Of a stretch of 64,000 nucleotides of DNA, positions 38,201-45,985 are shown piece by piece. The notes beneath the pieces are model-generated. The model was not told the origin of the DNA, searched no databases, and worked only from the letters and a program-made list of their open reading frames with translations. Source of the stretch: Actinomadura livida (GTDB lineage: Bacteria; Actinomycetota; Actinomycetes; Streptosporangiales; Streptosporangiaceae); NCBI RefSeq assembly GCF_014648675.1, contig NZ_BMRO01000006.1, positions 300,615-364,614 of the forward strand, given 5' to 3'. Within the stretch, counting starts at the first letter, position 1, and each line of letters begins with the position of its first letter. The translations under genes were made by a program, and so were the position numbers.

Positions 38201-38707
38201 GGCCGGCAGCTGCGGCTGTGGCATTCGGCGGCGCCGGGCGGCGGGCTCCGGCTGGACGCGCCCGGCGGGCTGGGCGTGCTGCTCGGGTCGGCGCGCGGGG
38301 TCGCCCCGCACGCCTACGAGGCCGTCGCGGAGCTGTTCGGCGCCGCGTGCGAGGGGATGCCCCTGACCGCGATCCATGGGGACGTGGCGGTCGGGCACAA
38401 CGCGCTGTTCGACGGGGACGCCCTCACCGGCGTCCTCGATCCGGGGGCGACCGAGGCCGGGCCGCCGATGCTCGACCTGGCGTGGGCGCTGGCCATCGAC
38501 ATGCCCCGCGGCGCGGAGCCGGGGCCGCTGATCGAGGGCTACGGCGCGGAGGCCGTCGACCGGGAGGCGCTCGACGCCCTGCTGCCGCTGATGGTCCTGC
38601 GCCGATTCTTCGACGTCCCGGCCCTCGGCCTCGACGAGAGCGACGGCGCCTGGATCATCGCATGGCTCCGCGACCACCACCCCGGTCTCCTCCCGCTGAC
38701 CCGGTGA
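35261..38707 (+). CDS. STAND NTPase fused to a C-terminal APH-fold kinase
   Basis: 1148 residues if the GTG at 35261 is used. The frame is open from 35114, but the first 49 residues are Arg/Ala-rich with no conserved character. N-terminal start motif RQVFTDREEQIQALRQRF, then P-loop VVGEGGIGKSTLARHAA near residue 65 and Walker-B-like ALALCVLDTLENVQ. The middle region (about 480-850) is helical, TPR-like. The last 250 residues are an aminoglycoside-phosphotransferase-fold kinase: TVVKVRRRLHERLE, hinge TVLERLPG, catalytic IHGDVAVGHN and metal-site VLDPGATEAGPPMLDLAWAL. The NTPase part resembles the separate protein at 40008-42473, whose neighbour is a stand-alone APH kinase. An ATP-gated sensor driving a small-molecule or protein kinase is the simplest reading. 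Located inside a BREX-2 locus. Function unknown. Confidence 0.78.
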   Translation: MDVDQFFNFGPSAPFETRQVFTDREEQIQALRQRFAEHGERSLAVEDLLDFQRPASNVVSVVGEGGIGKSTLARHAADLAVAGELPGLPQRGARTVLDFADAANSSFEAVLLRVRAALGPLAKAWPAFDVALAVYWERKHPGEDLAAFLKRGSATGQSGMADQVSGTVDQLLGGFGAVSVAYRALNLLGRTTAQKARLKRLRGELPALDPILDEDDPDRMIGYMPVLLAADLERARRKRPALALCVLDTLENVQSLPAERGGLEDLVSRLVYLMPNVVFVAASRLPLRWHDPVRAASLTYGGQRRWPGLSGADQLGLDGFDRASAESYLTGRLTMDGRPAITPEIRERIVAGSGGSPLYLDLSAGLFGQYLARGQAPPAEVFGLGFPELVLRTMRDLSAEDRDLLRAAALLEAFDEETLRAVLPGIRRRQVEAFVQRPFVRRDETVWPAFRLHENLRRSVTECDAHTVDGWTDAERTENAELAVGHLTRAALEVWDEGDDHELPLGVRSRRCVAALLLVLRAAHEHRLLPPALGDMAYSLSVLGHWQVLASLPELPGSPRLAELTAVARLAARGEMNVEDRFHRMRDLVGEPAGPFADYYRHELATGAHLIGRLAEAGEYVSAITPDGSLIGVSARFGFADNAIRRSDYQAVARLMTGASGSGPNKARVADMLGHISLHNARFDEAAGLFESALEEARKTNAPLWEARALRHLLLALMWRDPRRTLSLVSRARDLNTSVGEFIGVAQCDMAEAVARAFRGERRRADELLRAAERRFGELGATRELMPVEVLRVLLLAAGGRTAEAADVAGKLSEGCLPVWVPITRLWAGLESDFTGIPWLDDPDTARRRWREQLSRLRAPACGRLDVGDRLALIQTGPVPGEQVDLAVRAGLASPAFNGRDGHVLDDGVVFGPRTVVKVRRRLHERLETAVNFDELRAAVGVRAPRLLDFGTAGDAWWTVLERLPGRAADRPTPGRQRELGRQLRLWHSAAPGGGLRLDAPGGLGVLLGSARGVAPHAYEAVAELFGAACEGMPLTAIHGDVAVGHNALFDGDALTGVLDPGATEAGPPMLDLAWALAIDMPRGAEPGPLIEGYGAEAVDREALDALLPLMVLRRFFDVPALGLDESDGAWIIAWLRDHHPGLLPLTR

Positions 38708-39449
38708 GACCAGCCCGGACCGCGCAGGCGTAGGGGATGTAGTTGTCCAGGACGTTGGCGGGGACGGCGAGGCGTTCGCGGAGTCGGGGCTCGTCGTCGC
38801 GGACGTAGAAGCGGTTGAGGCCGTCGAAGAGGGCCAGTCCGTATCCGGACGCGAGGACGGCGGGTTCCCATTCGTGGTGGCTGGGACGCGGGGTCAGCGG
38901 GACCGTCGCCTCGACGACGATCGCGCGCGGCCGCCATTCCCGCAGGTCGGCCGAGCGGAGGACGGCGGCCTCCGCGCCTTCCACATCGACCTTGAGCAGG
39001 TCGAAGCCGGGCGCGGCGTGCGAGCGCAGGACCGTCTCCAGCGCGACGACCTCGACCTGGAGTTCCTCGTGGCGCCACCCGTCGGCGAGGTGGGCGTCCA
39101 GAACGTTCCTGCGCAGGGTGCTCAGCCCGCCGCCGCCGGTCTTGCCCGGTCCGGGGACGATCCGGAAGAACGCCGCCCGGCCCGGGGCGTCGCCCACGGC
39201 GAGACACAGGGTCGTGTTGTGCGGGCGGGCCGCGAGAAGACGGGCGTGGCGTTCCGGGAGCGGCTCGATGTTCACACCGTGCCAGCCGAGGCGGTCGACG
39301 AGGTTCTTGGTGAGCGAGCCGCTGACGGGCTCCCCCGCACCGACGTCCACGAAGAAGCCGCCCCGGCGGTCGGCGAAAGCGCGCATCAGCACGACGTCCT
39401 CGGCGTTGCCGCCGTAGGCGATCAGGTCGTAGGGCACACCGGACAACAT
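38655..39449 (-). CDS. FkbM-family SAM-dependent methyltransferase
   Basis: 264 residues. FkbM signature: SAM site GGFFVDVGAGEPVSGSLTKN near residue 30, GWHGVNIEPLPERHA, and catalytic-region FDLLKVDVEGAEAAVLR near 148. FkbM enzymes O-methylate sugars, polyketides and other small molecules. Here it is convergent with the STAND-kinase gene and overlaps its 3' end by 53 bp, an unusual arrangement for cargo. No partner glycosyltransferase or biosynthetic gene is nearby, so a modification or defence-linked role is possible. The ATG start has no clear ribosome-binding site; a GTG five codons downstream is an alternative. Confidence 0.78.
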   Translation of the reverse strand: MLSGVPYDLIAYGGNAEDVVLMRAFADRRGGFFVDVGAGEPVSGSLTKNLVDRLGWHGVNIEPLPERHARLLAARPHNTTLCLAVGDAPGRAAFFRIVPGPGKTGGGGLSTLRRNVLDAHLADGWRHEELQVEVVALETVLRSHAAPGFDLLKVDVEGAEAAVLRSADLREWRPRAIVVEATVPLTPRPSHHEWEPAVLASGYGLALFDGLNRFYVRDDEPRLRERLAVPANVLDNYIPYACAVRAGLTGSAGGDRGGGRGAMR

Positions 39450-40007
39450 ACGAGCGGCAGCGGCCGCCGCACACCGCGTCTCCGGCCCGCCCGGGATCCT
39501 GCCCCGGCGCGGCGCCCCGACCGCTCGTCAGCCGCCCTGACGGACGACGCACGACCGCGCGGATGTGCGACTTTCATCGGACGGTGGTGAACCGGGTCCT
39601 CCGAGCGGGCGCCGGCCGGCGGAACCCGGCGTCCGCCCATCGCGCGGAACCCGTCGAGCATCACGCTGAAGTCGTCGCGTGTGGACGGGCATCGCGTGTG
39701 GATTCAACACCCCCGCACAGGCACCGGCCGCCCCGTGATGGGAGCCCGACGCGCGTCCCGCTCCGGCCCGTCCCGCACCCGTGATCCTCATCGCCGGACA
39801 CGTGCGGCTCCAGTGGACACAGGACCCGACGCGCGTTCGTGGCTGGCGGTGGGGGTGGCGCGACCGGGGCGGGGGGCAGGCGGAGCCTCGACCACGCTCG
39901 CGCCATGCACCGTCCGCCGGGCCCCGTTATGGTCGGTGCGGAACTCGTTGCCGTCCAGAACGCGGCGGGTGGGAAGAAACCACCGGTACTCATCGGGAGA
40001 GACGTTC
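39450..40007. other. Divergent intergenic region between fkbM-like and STAND genes
   Basis: 558 bp with no gene I can support. It should hold promoters for both flanking genes. The plus-strand site cgggaga just before 40008 serves as ribosome-binding site for the STAND gene. Confidence 0.45.
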
Positions 40008-42473
40008 ATGCCCCTCGAACCTCGTTTCCGGCGGGTAGCCGCGCTGCACCGTCCGTTCGTGGACAGGGAGGCGGTGATGGCCGCGTTCGCCGAGATCTTA
40101 GGAACCCGGCTGGGCTCACCGTGCGTGTTCAACGTGGTCGGGGTCGGCGGCATCGGCAAGTCCCGCCTCTTGCAGGAACTCAAGCAGCGCAGCGCCGAGA
40201 CGCACCGCACCGCGACGATCGACCTACAGGTGCCCGCGATGCGGCAGCAGGAGGACGCCCTGGCGGTCCTGCGCGTCGAACTCGGCCGCCAGGGGGTGCG
40301 TTTCGACCGTTTCGACATCGCCTACGCCGTCCTGTGGCAGCGCCTCCATCCGCACCTGCGGCTGTCCAGCAAGGAACTCCCGTTCGTGGACGAGAGCGAA
40401 GCACTTTCCCAGATCCTCGACGGCGCGGCCGGCGTCCCCGTGTTCGGCACCGGCGTGGGTCTGCTGCGCCTGCTCGGCAAGGCCACGAGCGGGAGGAGGC
40501 AGCGGCAGCGGATCAAGTCCGACGACACGCTCAGGCAGCTGGACGACCTCACCAACGCCGAACTCGCCGACGCCGTCACCTACCTTTTCGCCGAGGATCT
40601 GCGGGACGGCTCCGACCGGCCCTACATCATCTTCGTGGACGCCTATGAGGCGCTCGTCCCCGCCCCGGCGCCGTCGGGCCGCGCGTTGACCCAGGACGTC
40701 TGGCTCCGCGACCTGATCGCCCAGCTCGATAGGGGTTTGGTCGTCATGGCCAGCCGCGAACCCCTCTCCTGGGCGGCACACGACCCCGCCTGGACCGAGG
40801 CGATCCACCACCAGCGCGTGGACGGCCTGCCGATGCCGGCCCGGCTGGAACTGCTGGCGGACGGCGGCATCACCGACCACATCGCACGCCAGGCGATCGC
40901 GACCGCCAGCCAGGGCCTGCCCTTCTACCTTCACCTGGCCGTGGACACCCGCACGACGGCCAGGCAGGCGGCGGCGGTCTCCTCCGAGGAGATCCTGCAA
41001 CGCTTCCTGGCCCACGTCTCCCCCGATGAGATCCGCACGCTCGAACTGCTGAGCGTCGCCCGGATCTTCGACTATGAGATCTTCCAGGCCGTCGCGGACG
41101 CCTTCGACCTGCCCCGGCACCGGGTGGCCTGGGAGTCGCTGACCGCCTACTCGTTCGTCTACCCGGCCGGCGCCCATGGCCGCCGCCTTCACCAGCTCAT
41201 GCGCGCCGCATTGCACGCCAGGCTGTCCCAGGACACCGTCCGGGACGTCCATGCCTCGCTCCGGCACGTCTGGGACTCCCGCGCCGACGGCGACCACACG
41301 GCCGAGGACGGCGTCGCCACCCGCGCCCGGGCCGTCCGCGAGGCCGCCTACTGCGGTCTGCACGCGGGCGACCTCGACGGCGCGGGCATCCTCGCGTATG
41401 CGGACCAGGCCATGTCACACGGCGGCAAGCAAGGCGTCGACGGCGTAACGCAGGACCTGCGCGACTTCCTGGACGCGGGTTCCGGCGACCCGGACCTCGC
41501 CCAGACGGCACTCTGCCTGGAGGCGGAGTCGGCCGTCCTTCTCGGGGACGCAGAGGCCGCCATACGGCTCACCCCGTCCATCGACTGGCCGCTGGATTGC
41601 GCGCCGGGCGCGCGCCTCGCCCTGGCGGGCGCGCACGGCCGCCGCATCGCCGGTGCGACCGGTGAGGCGCAGCGCCTCTTCCGTCAGGTGTGGGATCACC
41701 ACTCCGGTCCTGTCCGCCTGCGGGCGGGTTTCTGCATGGCGGACCTCGACATGTGCCAGGGCCGGTTCGGGGACGCGCTGTCCATCACCCAGCAGATACT
41801 CGCCGACGCCCCGGACGACGACCTGGTGCTGCGCGGCGACGTGGTCCGCCTCCAGCATCTCGGATACCGGTTCGGGTTCGACCTCGACGCGTCCGCCCGG
41901 TCCTTGGAGGTGGCCGCCGAGCTCTACGCGCGGGCGGGCGCCATCATCGGCCAGGCCGACGTCAAGACCAACCGGGCCGAGCTGCTCGCCTGGACCGACC
42001 CGTCCCGCGCTCTCGATGCCGCCGCCGACGCCATCGACGCGCAGACCGAACTCGGCGCCCACCACGAGATAGGCAAGGCGTTCACCGCTCTGGCCATTGC
42101 GCAATTCCGGCTCGGGCAGCACGTCCCGGCGGCCGTGTCCTTCCAGGCGGCCGTCGAGGCCCTGGAACGGGCGCACTACCGGTCCGGCCGGGCCCGCGCG
42201 GAACTGTTCCGCGCCTTCCTCCACGCGCGCACAGGTGACACCGCCAGCGCCGTGGCGTCCGCCCGCTGGGCCATCGCCGAGCTGGTCGCCGCGGAGGTCT
42301 ACCCCACCCTGCTCATGGTCGCCGGGCACCTGCTGGACGTCCTCGGCGCGGCCGACGAGCACACCGCGACGGTCACCGACCGGGCCTGCACCCAGATCAG
42401 ACCGCCTAACCTGCTGCGGTACCTGGACGAGCAGGCGCACGCGCTCGTAACGGCCATGCTGGAGGACGGGTGA
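40008..42473 (+). CDS. STAND NTPase with TPR-like C-terminus
   Basis: 821 residues from the ATG at 40008, preceded by cgggaga. Start motif LHRPFVDREAVMAAFAEIL, P-loop VVGVGGIGKSRLLQEL near residue 44, and Walker-B-like YIIFVDAYEALV near 207. It parallels the NTPase part of the fused protein at 35261 block by block. RFDIAYAVLWQRLHP here matches AFDVALAVYWERKHP there, and the FG-rich segment with LLRLLGKAT here matches AYRALNLLGRTT there. Residues about 400-800 are helical repeats of TPR type. The stop overlaps the GTG of an APH-fold kinase by 4 nt. Likely an ATP-dependent sensor controlling that kinase; ligand unknown. Confidence 0.78.
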   Translation: MPLEPRFRRVAALHRPFVDREAVMAAFAEILGTRLGSPCVFNVVGVGGIGKSRLLQELKQRSAETHRTATIDLQVPAMRQQEDALAVLRVELGRQGVRFDRFDIAYAVLWQRLHPHLRLSSKELPFVDESEALSQILDGAAGVPVFGTGVGLLRLLGKATSGRRQRQRIKSDDTLRQLDDLTNAELADAVTYLFAEDLRDGSDRPYIIFVDAYEALVPAPAPSGRALTQDVWLRDLIAQLDRGLVVMASREPLSWAAHDPAWTEAIHHQRVDGLPMPARLELLADGGITDHIARQAIATASQGLPFYLHLAVDTRTTARQAAAVSSEEILQRFLAHVSPDEIRTLELLSVARIFDYEIFQAVADAFDLPRHRVAWESLTAYSFVYPAGAHGRRLHQLMRAALHARLSQDTVRDVHASLRHVWDSRADGDHTAEDGVATRARAVREAAYCGLHAGDLDGAGILAYADQAMSHGGKQGVDGVTQDLRDFLDAGSGDPDLAQTALCLEAESAVLLGDAEAAIRLTPSIDWPLDCAPGARLALAGAHGRRIAGATGEAQRLFRQVWDHHSGPVRLRAGFCMADLDMCQGRFGDALSITQQILADAPDDDLVLRGDVVRLQHLGYRFGFDLDASARSLEVAAELYARAGAIIGQADVKTNRAELLAWTDPSRALDAAADAIDAQTELGAHHEIGKAFTALAIAQFRLGQHVPAAVSFQAAVEALERAHYRSGRARAELFRAFLHARTGDTASAVASARWAIAELVAAEVYPTLLMVAGHLLDVLGAADEHTATVTDRACTQIRPPNLLRYLDEQAHALVTAMLEDG

Positions 42474-43453
42474 ACTGGCGGGACCTGTACGAGCGCGCTC
42501 GGGCGCACGGCGACTCCGCGGCCGGGTACTACAACGACAACATCCGGGTCGACACCCCCGAGGGGCCGGTCATCGTCCGGATACCGATCCACGGCGCCGA
42601 CACGATGGACCTGCGGCCATGGCGCGAAGACCGCGTCCTCGCCGCCATCGCCCCGCACGTGCGGGCCGCCCCGCGGCTGCTCCACACCTCCGCCGACCCG
42701 CCTTTCCAGGTCCACGAGTTCATCGCGGGTGACGTCCTCAACGACGTGGCGCCGCGCGGCGTCCCCGTCCCACCCCACGTCCTGGACGACGTCGTGGGGC
42801 TGTTCACCCAGCTCACTCGCGTTCCCCGGCTCCCGGACATGCCCGCCTCCTGGCCGGCCGACCAGGACACCACCGCCTTCGCGCGACGCCTGTCCGACCT
42901 CACGCAGCGCGTCTACGACACCTTCAGCGCCGACTACGCCGACCTGTTCACCGCCCTGGCGATCCCCACCGACCCGCTCGCACCGGTGGACGACCTGTGG
43001 CGTGGCCTCACCCCGCGCCCCTTCACCTGTGTCCACGCCGACGTCCACCGCCGCAACATGATCGTCGGCGACGGCACGACCACGTTCCTCGACTGGGAAC
43101 TCGCCCTCTGGGGCGACCCCGTCTACGACCTGGCCGTCCACATCCACAAGATGGGCTACCCGCCGGAGGAGACGGACGCACTCATCACCCGCTGGCAGGC
43201 GGCCATGCCGCCCGACCACACCACCGGGCGGCGGCGGGACCTGGCCGCCTACCTGACCCACGAACGCATCAAGTCGGCGATCGTCGACTCCGTTCGCTAC
43301 TTCCAGCTCTTCGCCCGCAACGGCCCCTACCCCTACCCGGAACACCAGCTCGTCGAGTCGCTGACCGCCAAACTGAACGCGGCCCGCCCCTACTGGCACA
43401 TCCCCGAACCCATCGACGACCGCACCGTCGAAAAGGCCCTGCGCCCCCGCTGA
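42470..43453 (+). CDS. APH-fold kinase coupled to the STAND NTPase
   Basis: 327 residues, GTG start overlapping the preceding stop (GTGA). Aminoglycoside-phosphotransferase/choline-kinase fold. N-lobe YYNDNIRVDTPEGPVIVRIP with Arg at the usual nucleotide-contact position, hinge FQVHEFIAGD, catalytic CVHADVHRRNMIVGDG near residue 185, and metal-site TFLDWELALWGDPVYDLAVH near 205. All core catalytic residues (HxDxxxxN and the later Asp) are present. Family members phosphorylate antibiotics, small alcohols or proteins. Coupling to a STAND protein, and the fused version 4 kb upstream, argue against a simple resistance gene. Confidence 0.82.
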   Translation: MNWRDLYERARAHGDSAAGYYNDNIRVDTPEGPVIVRIPIHGADTMDLRPWREDRVLAAIAPHVRAAPRLLHTSADPPFQVHEFIAGDVLNDVAPRGVPVPPHVLDDVVGLFTQLTRVPRLPDMPASWPADQDTTAFARRLSDLTQRVYDTFSADYADLFTALAIPTDPLAPVDDLWRGLTPRPFTCVHADVHRRNMIVGDGTTTFLDWELALWGDPVYDLAVHIHKMGYPPEETDALITRWQAAMPPDHTTGRRRDLAAYLTHERIKSAIVDSVRYFQLFARNGPYPYPEHQLVESLTAKLNAARPYWHIPEPIDDRTVEKALRPR

Positions 43454-43691
43454 ACGTTGGTCGGGACTACGAGAAGGAATCGCGCACCGGTCAGCGTCTC
43501 CGTCCCAGGCCGCTGACGGTGAGGGGACCGCTCCGCACAGGCCCCGGGTTTGTCATGGGCGGACGGTGACTCGCCCAGGGGTAGCCGTCATTCGACGTCT
43601 CGGGCCGCCGAGGCTCCCCGTCAGGCCCTGATAGACCATGTCAGCAGCGCGCCACAGGCGGCTCCAGGTTCCGCGGCCTGACCCGAGCGCG

Positions 43692-43730
43692 GAGAGCCCC
43701 GGCCATCAACCTGGACGGCCGAGGACTCTC
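43692..43730. terminator. Imperfect hairpin between convergent genes
   Basis: Arms gagagccccggcc (43692-43704) and ggccgaggactctc (43717-43730) pair with one mismatch and one bulge across a 12-nt loop. It lies between the plus-strand kinase gene and the minus-strand DUF397 gene, so it could stop transcription both ways. No T-tract, as is common in high-GC actinobacteria. Confidence 0.55.
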
Positions 43731-43743
43731 GATTGCTTCGGTC

Positions 43744-43944
43744 TCAGCTCAAGTCGAGGTGTCCACCCTTGACGCGGCCCGCGAACGTCTGCCACGCGCC
43801 GGGCCCGAAGACCAGCTTCGGCCCGTCCGGGTCCTTCGAATCCCGCACCGCCACCGCCGCCACCAAGTCCGCCACCTCGACGCACTGTCCCCCGGTGTTG
43901 TCACTCTTGCTGCTCTTACGCCACTGCGCGGAAACTGGAATCAC
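43744..43944 (-). CDS. DUF397 small protein
   Basis: 66 residues. The GTG at 43944 is chosen because GGAGG lies 8 nt upstream; an in-frame GTG at 43959 overlaps that site. Typical DUF397 pattern: WRKSSKSDNTGGQCVEVAD, VAVRDSKDPDGPKLVF and a terminal WQTFAGRVKGG. These small acidic proteins accompany DUF5753 helix-turn-helix regulators in the whiJ-like gene sets of sporulating actinomycetes, sometimes behaving like toxin-antitoxin partners. The matching regulator lies just upstream on the same strand. Confidence 0.88.
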   Translation of the reverse strand: MIPVSAQWRKSSKSDNTGGQCVEVADLVAAVAVRDSKDPDGPKLVFGPGAWQTFAGRVKGGHLDLS

Positions 43945-44107
43945 GGAAGCAACCTCCACACATCACCAACTGGTGAGTCGCTGCAGCTGCTCTTCTGCCA
44001 CTGCGCAGCCCACAACCGGGCAAGGGAGCTAACTTCGACGCAGGCGCCTCCCGAGGAGTCACTGCGACTAGTCTTGCGCCAGTGCACCGCCGAAACATGC
44101 GGCGTCC

Positions 44108-44935
44108 TCATAGGCTCTCCAAGCTCGCTTGAAGCAACTCCAGAGACTCATCAGCGGACATCGCCGCACCTCTGATCAAATCGAACTGTATCCCATACGT
44201 ACGCACAGCGTCGACGTGATCGATAAGCTGCGCGCCCAGGTATCCCCCGACATGGACGATGTCCGAGTCAGAGGTGAAGTTCATGATCGTGAAGTTGCCA
44301 GGAAGACCCGCGTAGGTTCCTCTGGTGGACGGAACGAACTGCATCGTAATGTGATGCGCTTCCGCCAAGTCTATGAGGTGTTTGATCTGTCCCTTCATCA
44401 CCTCGGCTCCTCCAACCGGACGACGTATGGCCCCTTCATCGAAGATCGCCACCACGTATGGCGGGTCGTTCCGTGTGAGGATCTCCTGTCGCTCCATCCG
44501 GGTAAGAACGAGTTGCTCGGCTTCCTCGCGCGCCCTTCCCTCCTTGAGCACCTCATAGGCGTACTCGGGCGTCTGGAACAAGCCAGTGATCACCATCGTC
44601 TCGAAGATGTGCATCCCCGCCGCCTCACGTTCCCGCTCGATGAAGTCCGGGAAGCCCGGGGGTAGGACCGCGAGGCGCCCGAAGCGCTGGATCCACTCCC
44701 AGAGACGGTAGAAGGTCCCGTTCGTCTTGAAGCAAGTGTCGCAGTCTTTTGCGAAATCCTCTGAAGGTCCGTATTTGCCCGACTCGACCTGCCCGATCCA
44801 CTGAGGTGTGTACCCGAGCCTCTCGGCGAGTTGGGGACGGGACATACCGGCTGCTTCCCGATATGCGCGCAGTTCGACGCCGAAGTACTCGACCGGTGAG
44901 GACGGCACGTCGGGGTCGCGAGGACGACGGGGCAT
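44108..44935 (-). CDS. XRE-type regulator with DUF5753 (whiJ-like)
   Basis: 275 residues from the ATG at 44935, preceded by TTGGAGG. N-terminal helix-turn-helix (about 15-70): FGVELRAYREAAGMSRPQLA, then ERLGYTPQWIGQVESGKYGP. The rest is DUF5753: MVITGLFQTPEYAYEVLKEG, RMERQEILTR, FDEGAIRRPVGGAEVMKGQI and TMQFVPSTRGTYAGLPGNFT. Such proteins regulate development or form paired modules with DUF397 proteins. Here the pair sits in the BREX cargo, upstream of two small plus-strand genes. Confidence 0.88.
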   Translation of the reverse strand: MPRRPRDPDVPSSPVEYFGVELRAYREAAGMSRPQLAERLGYTPQWIGQVESGKYGPSEDFAKDCDTCFKTNGTFYRLWEWIQRFGRLAVLPPGFPDFIEREREAAGMHIFETMVITGLFQTPEYAYEVLKEGRAREEAEQLVLTRMERQEILTRNDPPYVVAIFDEGAIRRPVGGAEVMKGQIKHLIDLAEAHHITMQFVPSTRGTYAGLPGNFTIMNFTSDSDIVHVGGYLGAQLIDHVDAVRTYGIQFDLIRGAAMSADESLELLQASLESL

Positions 44936-45088
44936 GGGAGCCTCCAAGATTCGAAAGCAGAACGGTTTTCTAACCGCACGCCGGGAAGTTTCTTTCCTTG
45001 GGCTTCTTGCTCTTCCAGAAGATAACGCGATTACAGGAAGCTGGGAAGCGGTAACGGAGAGAAATCAACTGGAAAGCACAAACTGATC

Positions 45089-45346
45089 ATGGACACGCCC
45101 GTCAACCCCGCTGACCAGGCGTTGGCGCAACTCCGCCAGGACTTCCAGGGACATCGCATCTGGCGTGCGACGCGCTACGACGGAAAGCTTGGCGACTGGG
45201 TCGCCACTCTGCACGACCCCAGGGCCGGCGTAGAGCCGACCGTTATACGCAACAGCGCAGAAGAACTACGCAAGGCGCTGACCATCGAACTCAATCGCGT
45301 AACCAAGCGCACTACGGGGCAGCGCAGTAGGTGGGACCGATGGTAA
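45089..45346 (+). CDS. Small hypothetical protein
   Basis: 85 residues, starting MDTPVNPADQALAQLRQDFQ. The middle part IWRATRYDGKLGDWVATLHD looks like a compact beta unit common in small actinobacterial proteins next to DUF5753 regulators. No function assigned. It is divergent from the XRE gene and its end overlaps the next gene by 16 bp, so the two are cotranscribed. Confidence 0.6.
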   Translation: MDTPVNPADQALAQLRQDFQGHRIWRATRYDGKLGDWVATLHDPRAGVEPTVIRNSAEELRKALTIELNRVTKRTTGQRSRWDRW

Positions 45347-45915
45347 AGCGATGGAACGTATCGCAGAGCCGTACTGGGTCGTCCCCCACTTCTTCTGTAA
45401 CGACCCATCTCGACAGGCTCTCGACGGAAGTCATCCGCGAAGGCTGGCAAACCCTCCGCTGCTACGACGGGCCGCACCCGCTTCTTCGGGTATTCGATCC
45501 CGCTGTGCCCCATTTTGGGGAAAGCATCAGCCTCGTCCATGAATCGGCGTCTCACACGTGGTGGTACCAGTCGAGCACGGGCGAGAACCTCGCCCCGTAC
45601 CACCGGCCGGGGATGGCCGCCGCGAGGATAACCCGAATCCTCATCCCGTTCGTCACGGCCATCCTCGCCGCCCGCACTCACCAGACGAAGGCGATCGACG
45701 CAACATGCCCCGACATCCCGAGCGCTCCGGACCCGGCTCAGGCGGTGACCGTCGCCAAGCTGCAAGAGCGTTTCGCTGGCGTCATCTGCTGGTGGGGTCT
45801 CTCCACCAAGGAGTGGTGGGCACTGATCCCCGGCGGGACGCAATGGCAGATCGTCAACGCAGCCGACCCTGACAACCTCGTCCAGGCCGTCCTCAAGGCC
45901 CATCCGAACAGGTGA
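45331..45915 (+). CDS. Hypothetical protein following the small whiJ-cluster gene
   Basis: 194 residues with a GTG start inside the preceding gene and gtagg just upstream. An ATG three codons later is an alternative start. No known domain. Trp-rich patches (HTWWYQSSTGE, VICWWGLSTKEWWALIPGG) and a helical middle are visible. It ends 71 bp before the convergent pglX stop. The position suggests a part of the DUF397/DUF5753 module. Confidence 0.6.
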   Translation: MGPMVKRWNVSQSRTGSSPTSSVTTHLDRLSTEVIREGWQTLRCYDGPHPLLRVFDPAVPHFGESISLVHESASHTWWYQSSTGENLAPYHRPGMAAARITRILIPFVTAILAARTHQTKAIDATCPDIPSAPDPAQAVTVAKLQERFAGVICWWGLSTKEWWALIPGGTQWQIVNAADPDNLVQAVLKAHPNR

Positions 45916-45985
45916 CCACAAGCCGCCGCGCGGCCGGGAAGCGCCCCGACTCTCCGCCGCGCGGCTTCCAACCGTCAGGACCGTC

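Noticed and set aside
35438..38680. 1080-codon minus-strand frame opposite the STAND-kinase gene
   Set aside because: Antisense shadow of a high-GC gene: no motifs, skewed Gln/Arg/Pro composition, no start signal.
42470..43453. Plain aminoglycoside-resistance gene
   Set aside because: The fold fits, but the 4-nt coupling to a STAND NTPase and the fused version at 35261-38707 point to a regulated partner. Resistance is not excluded.
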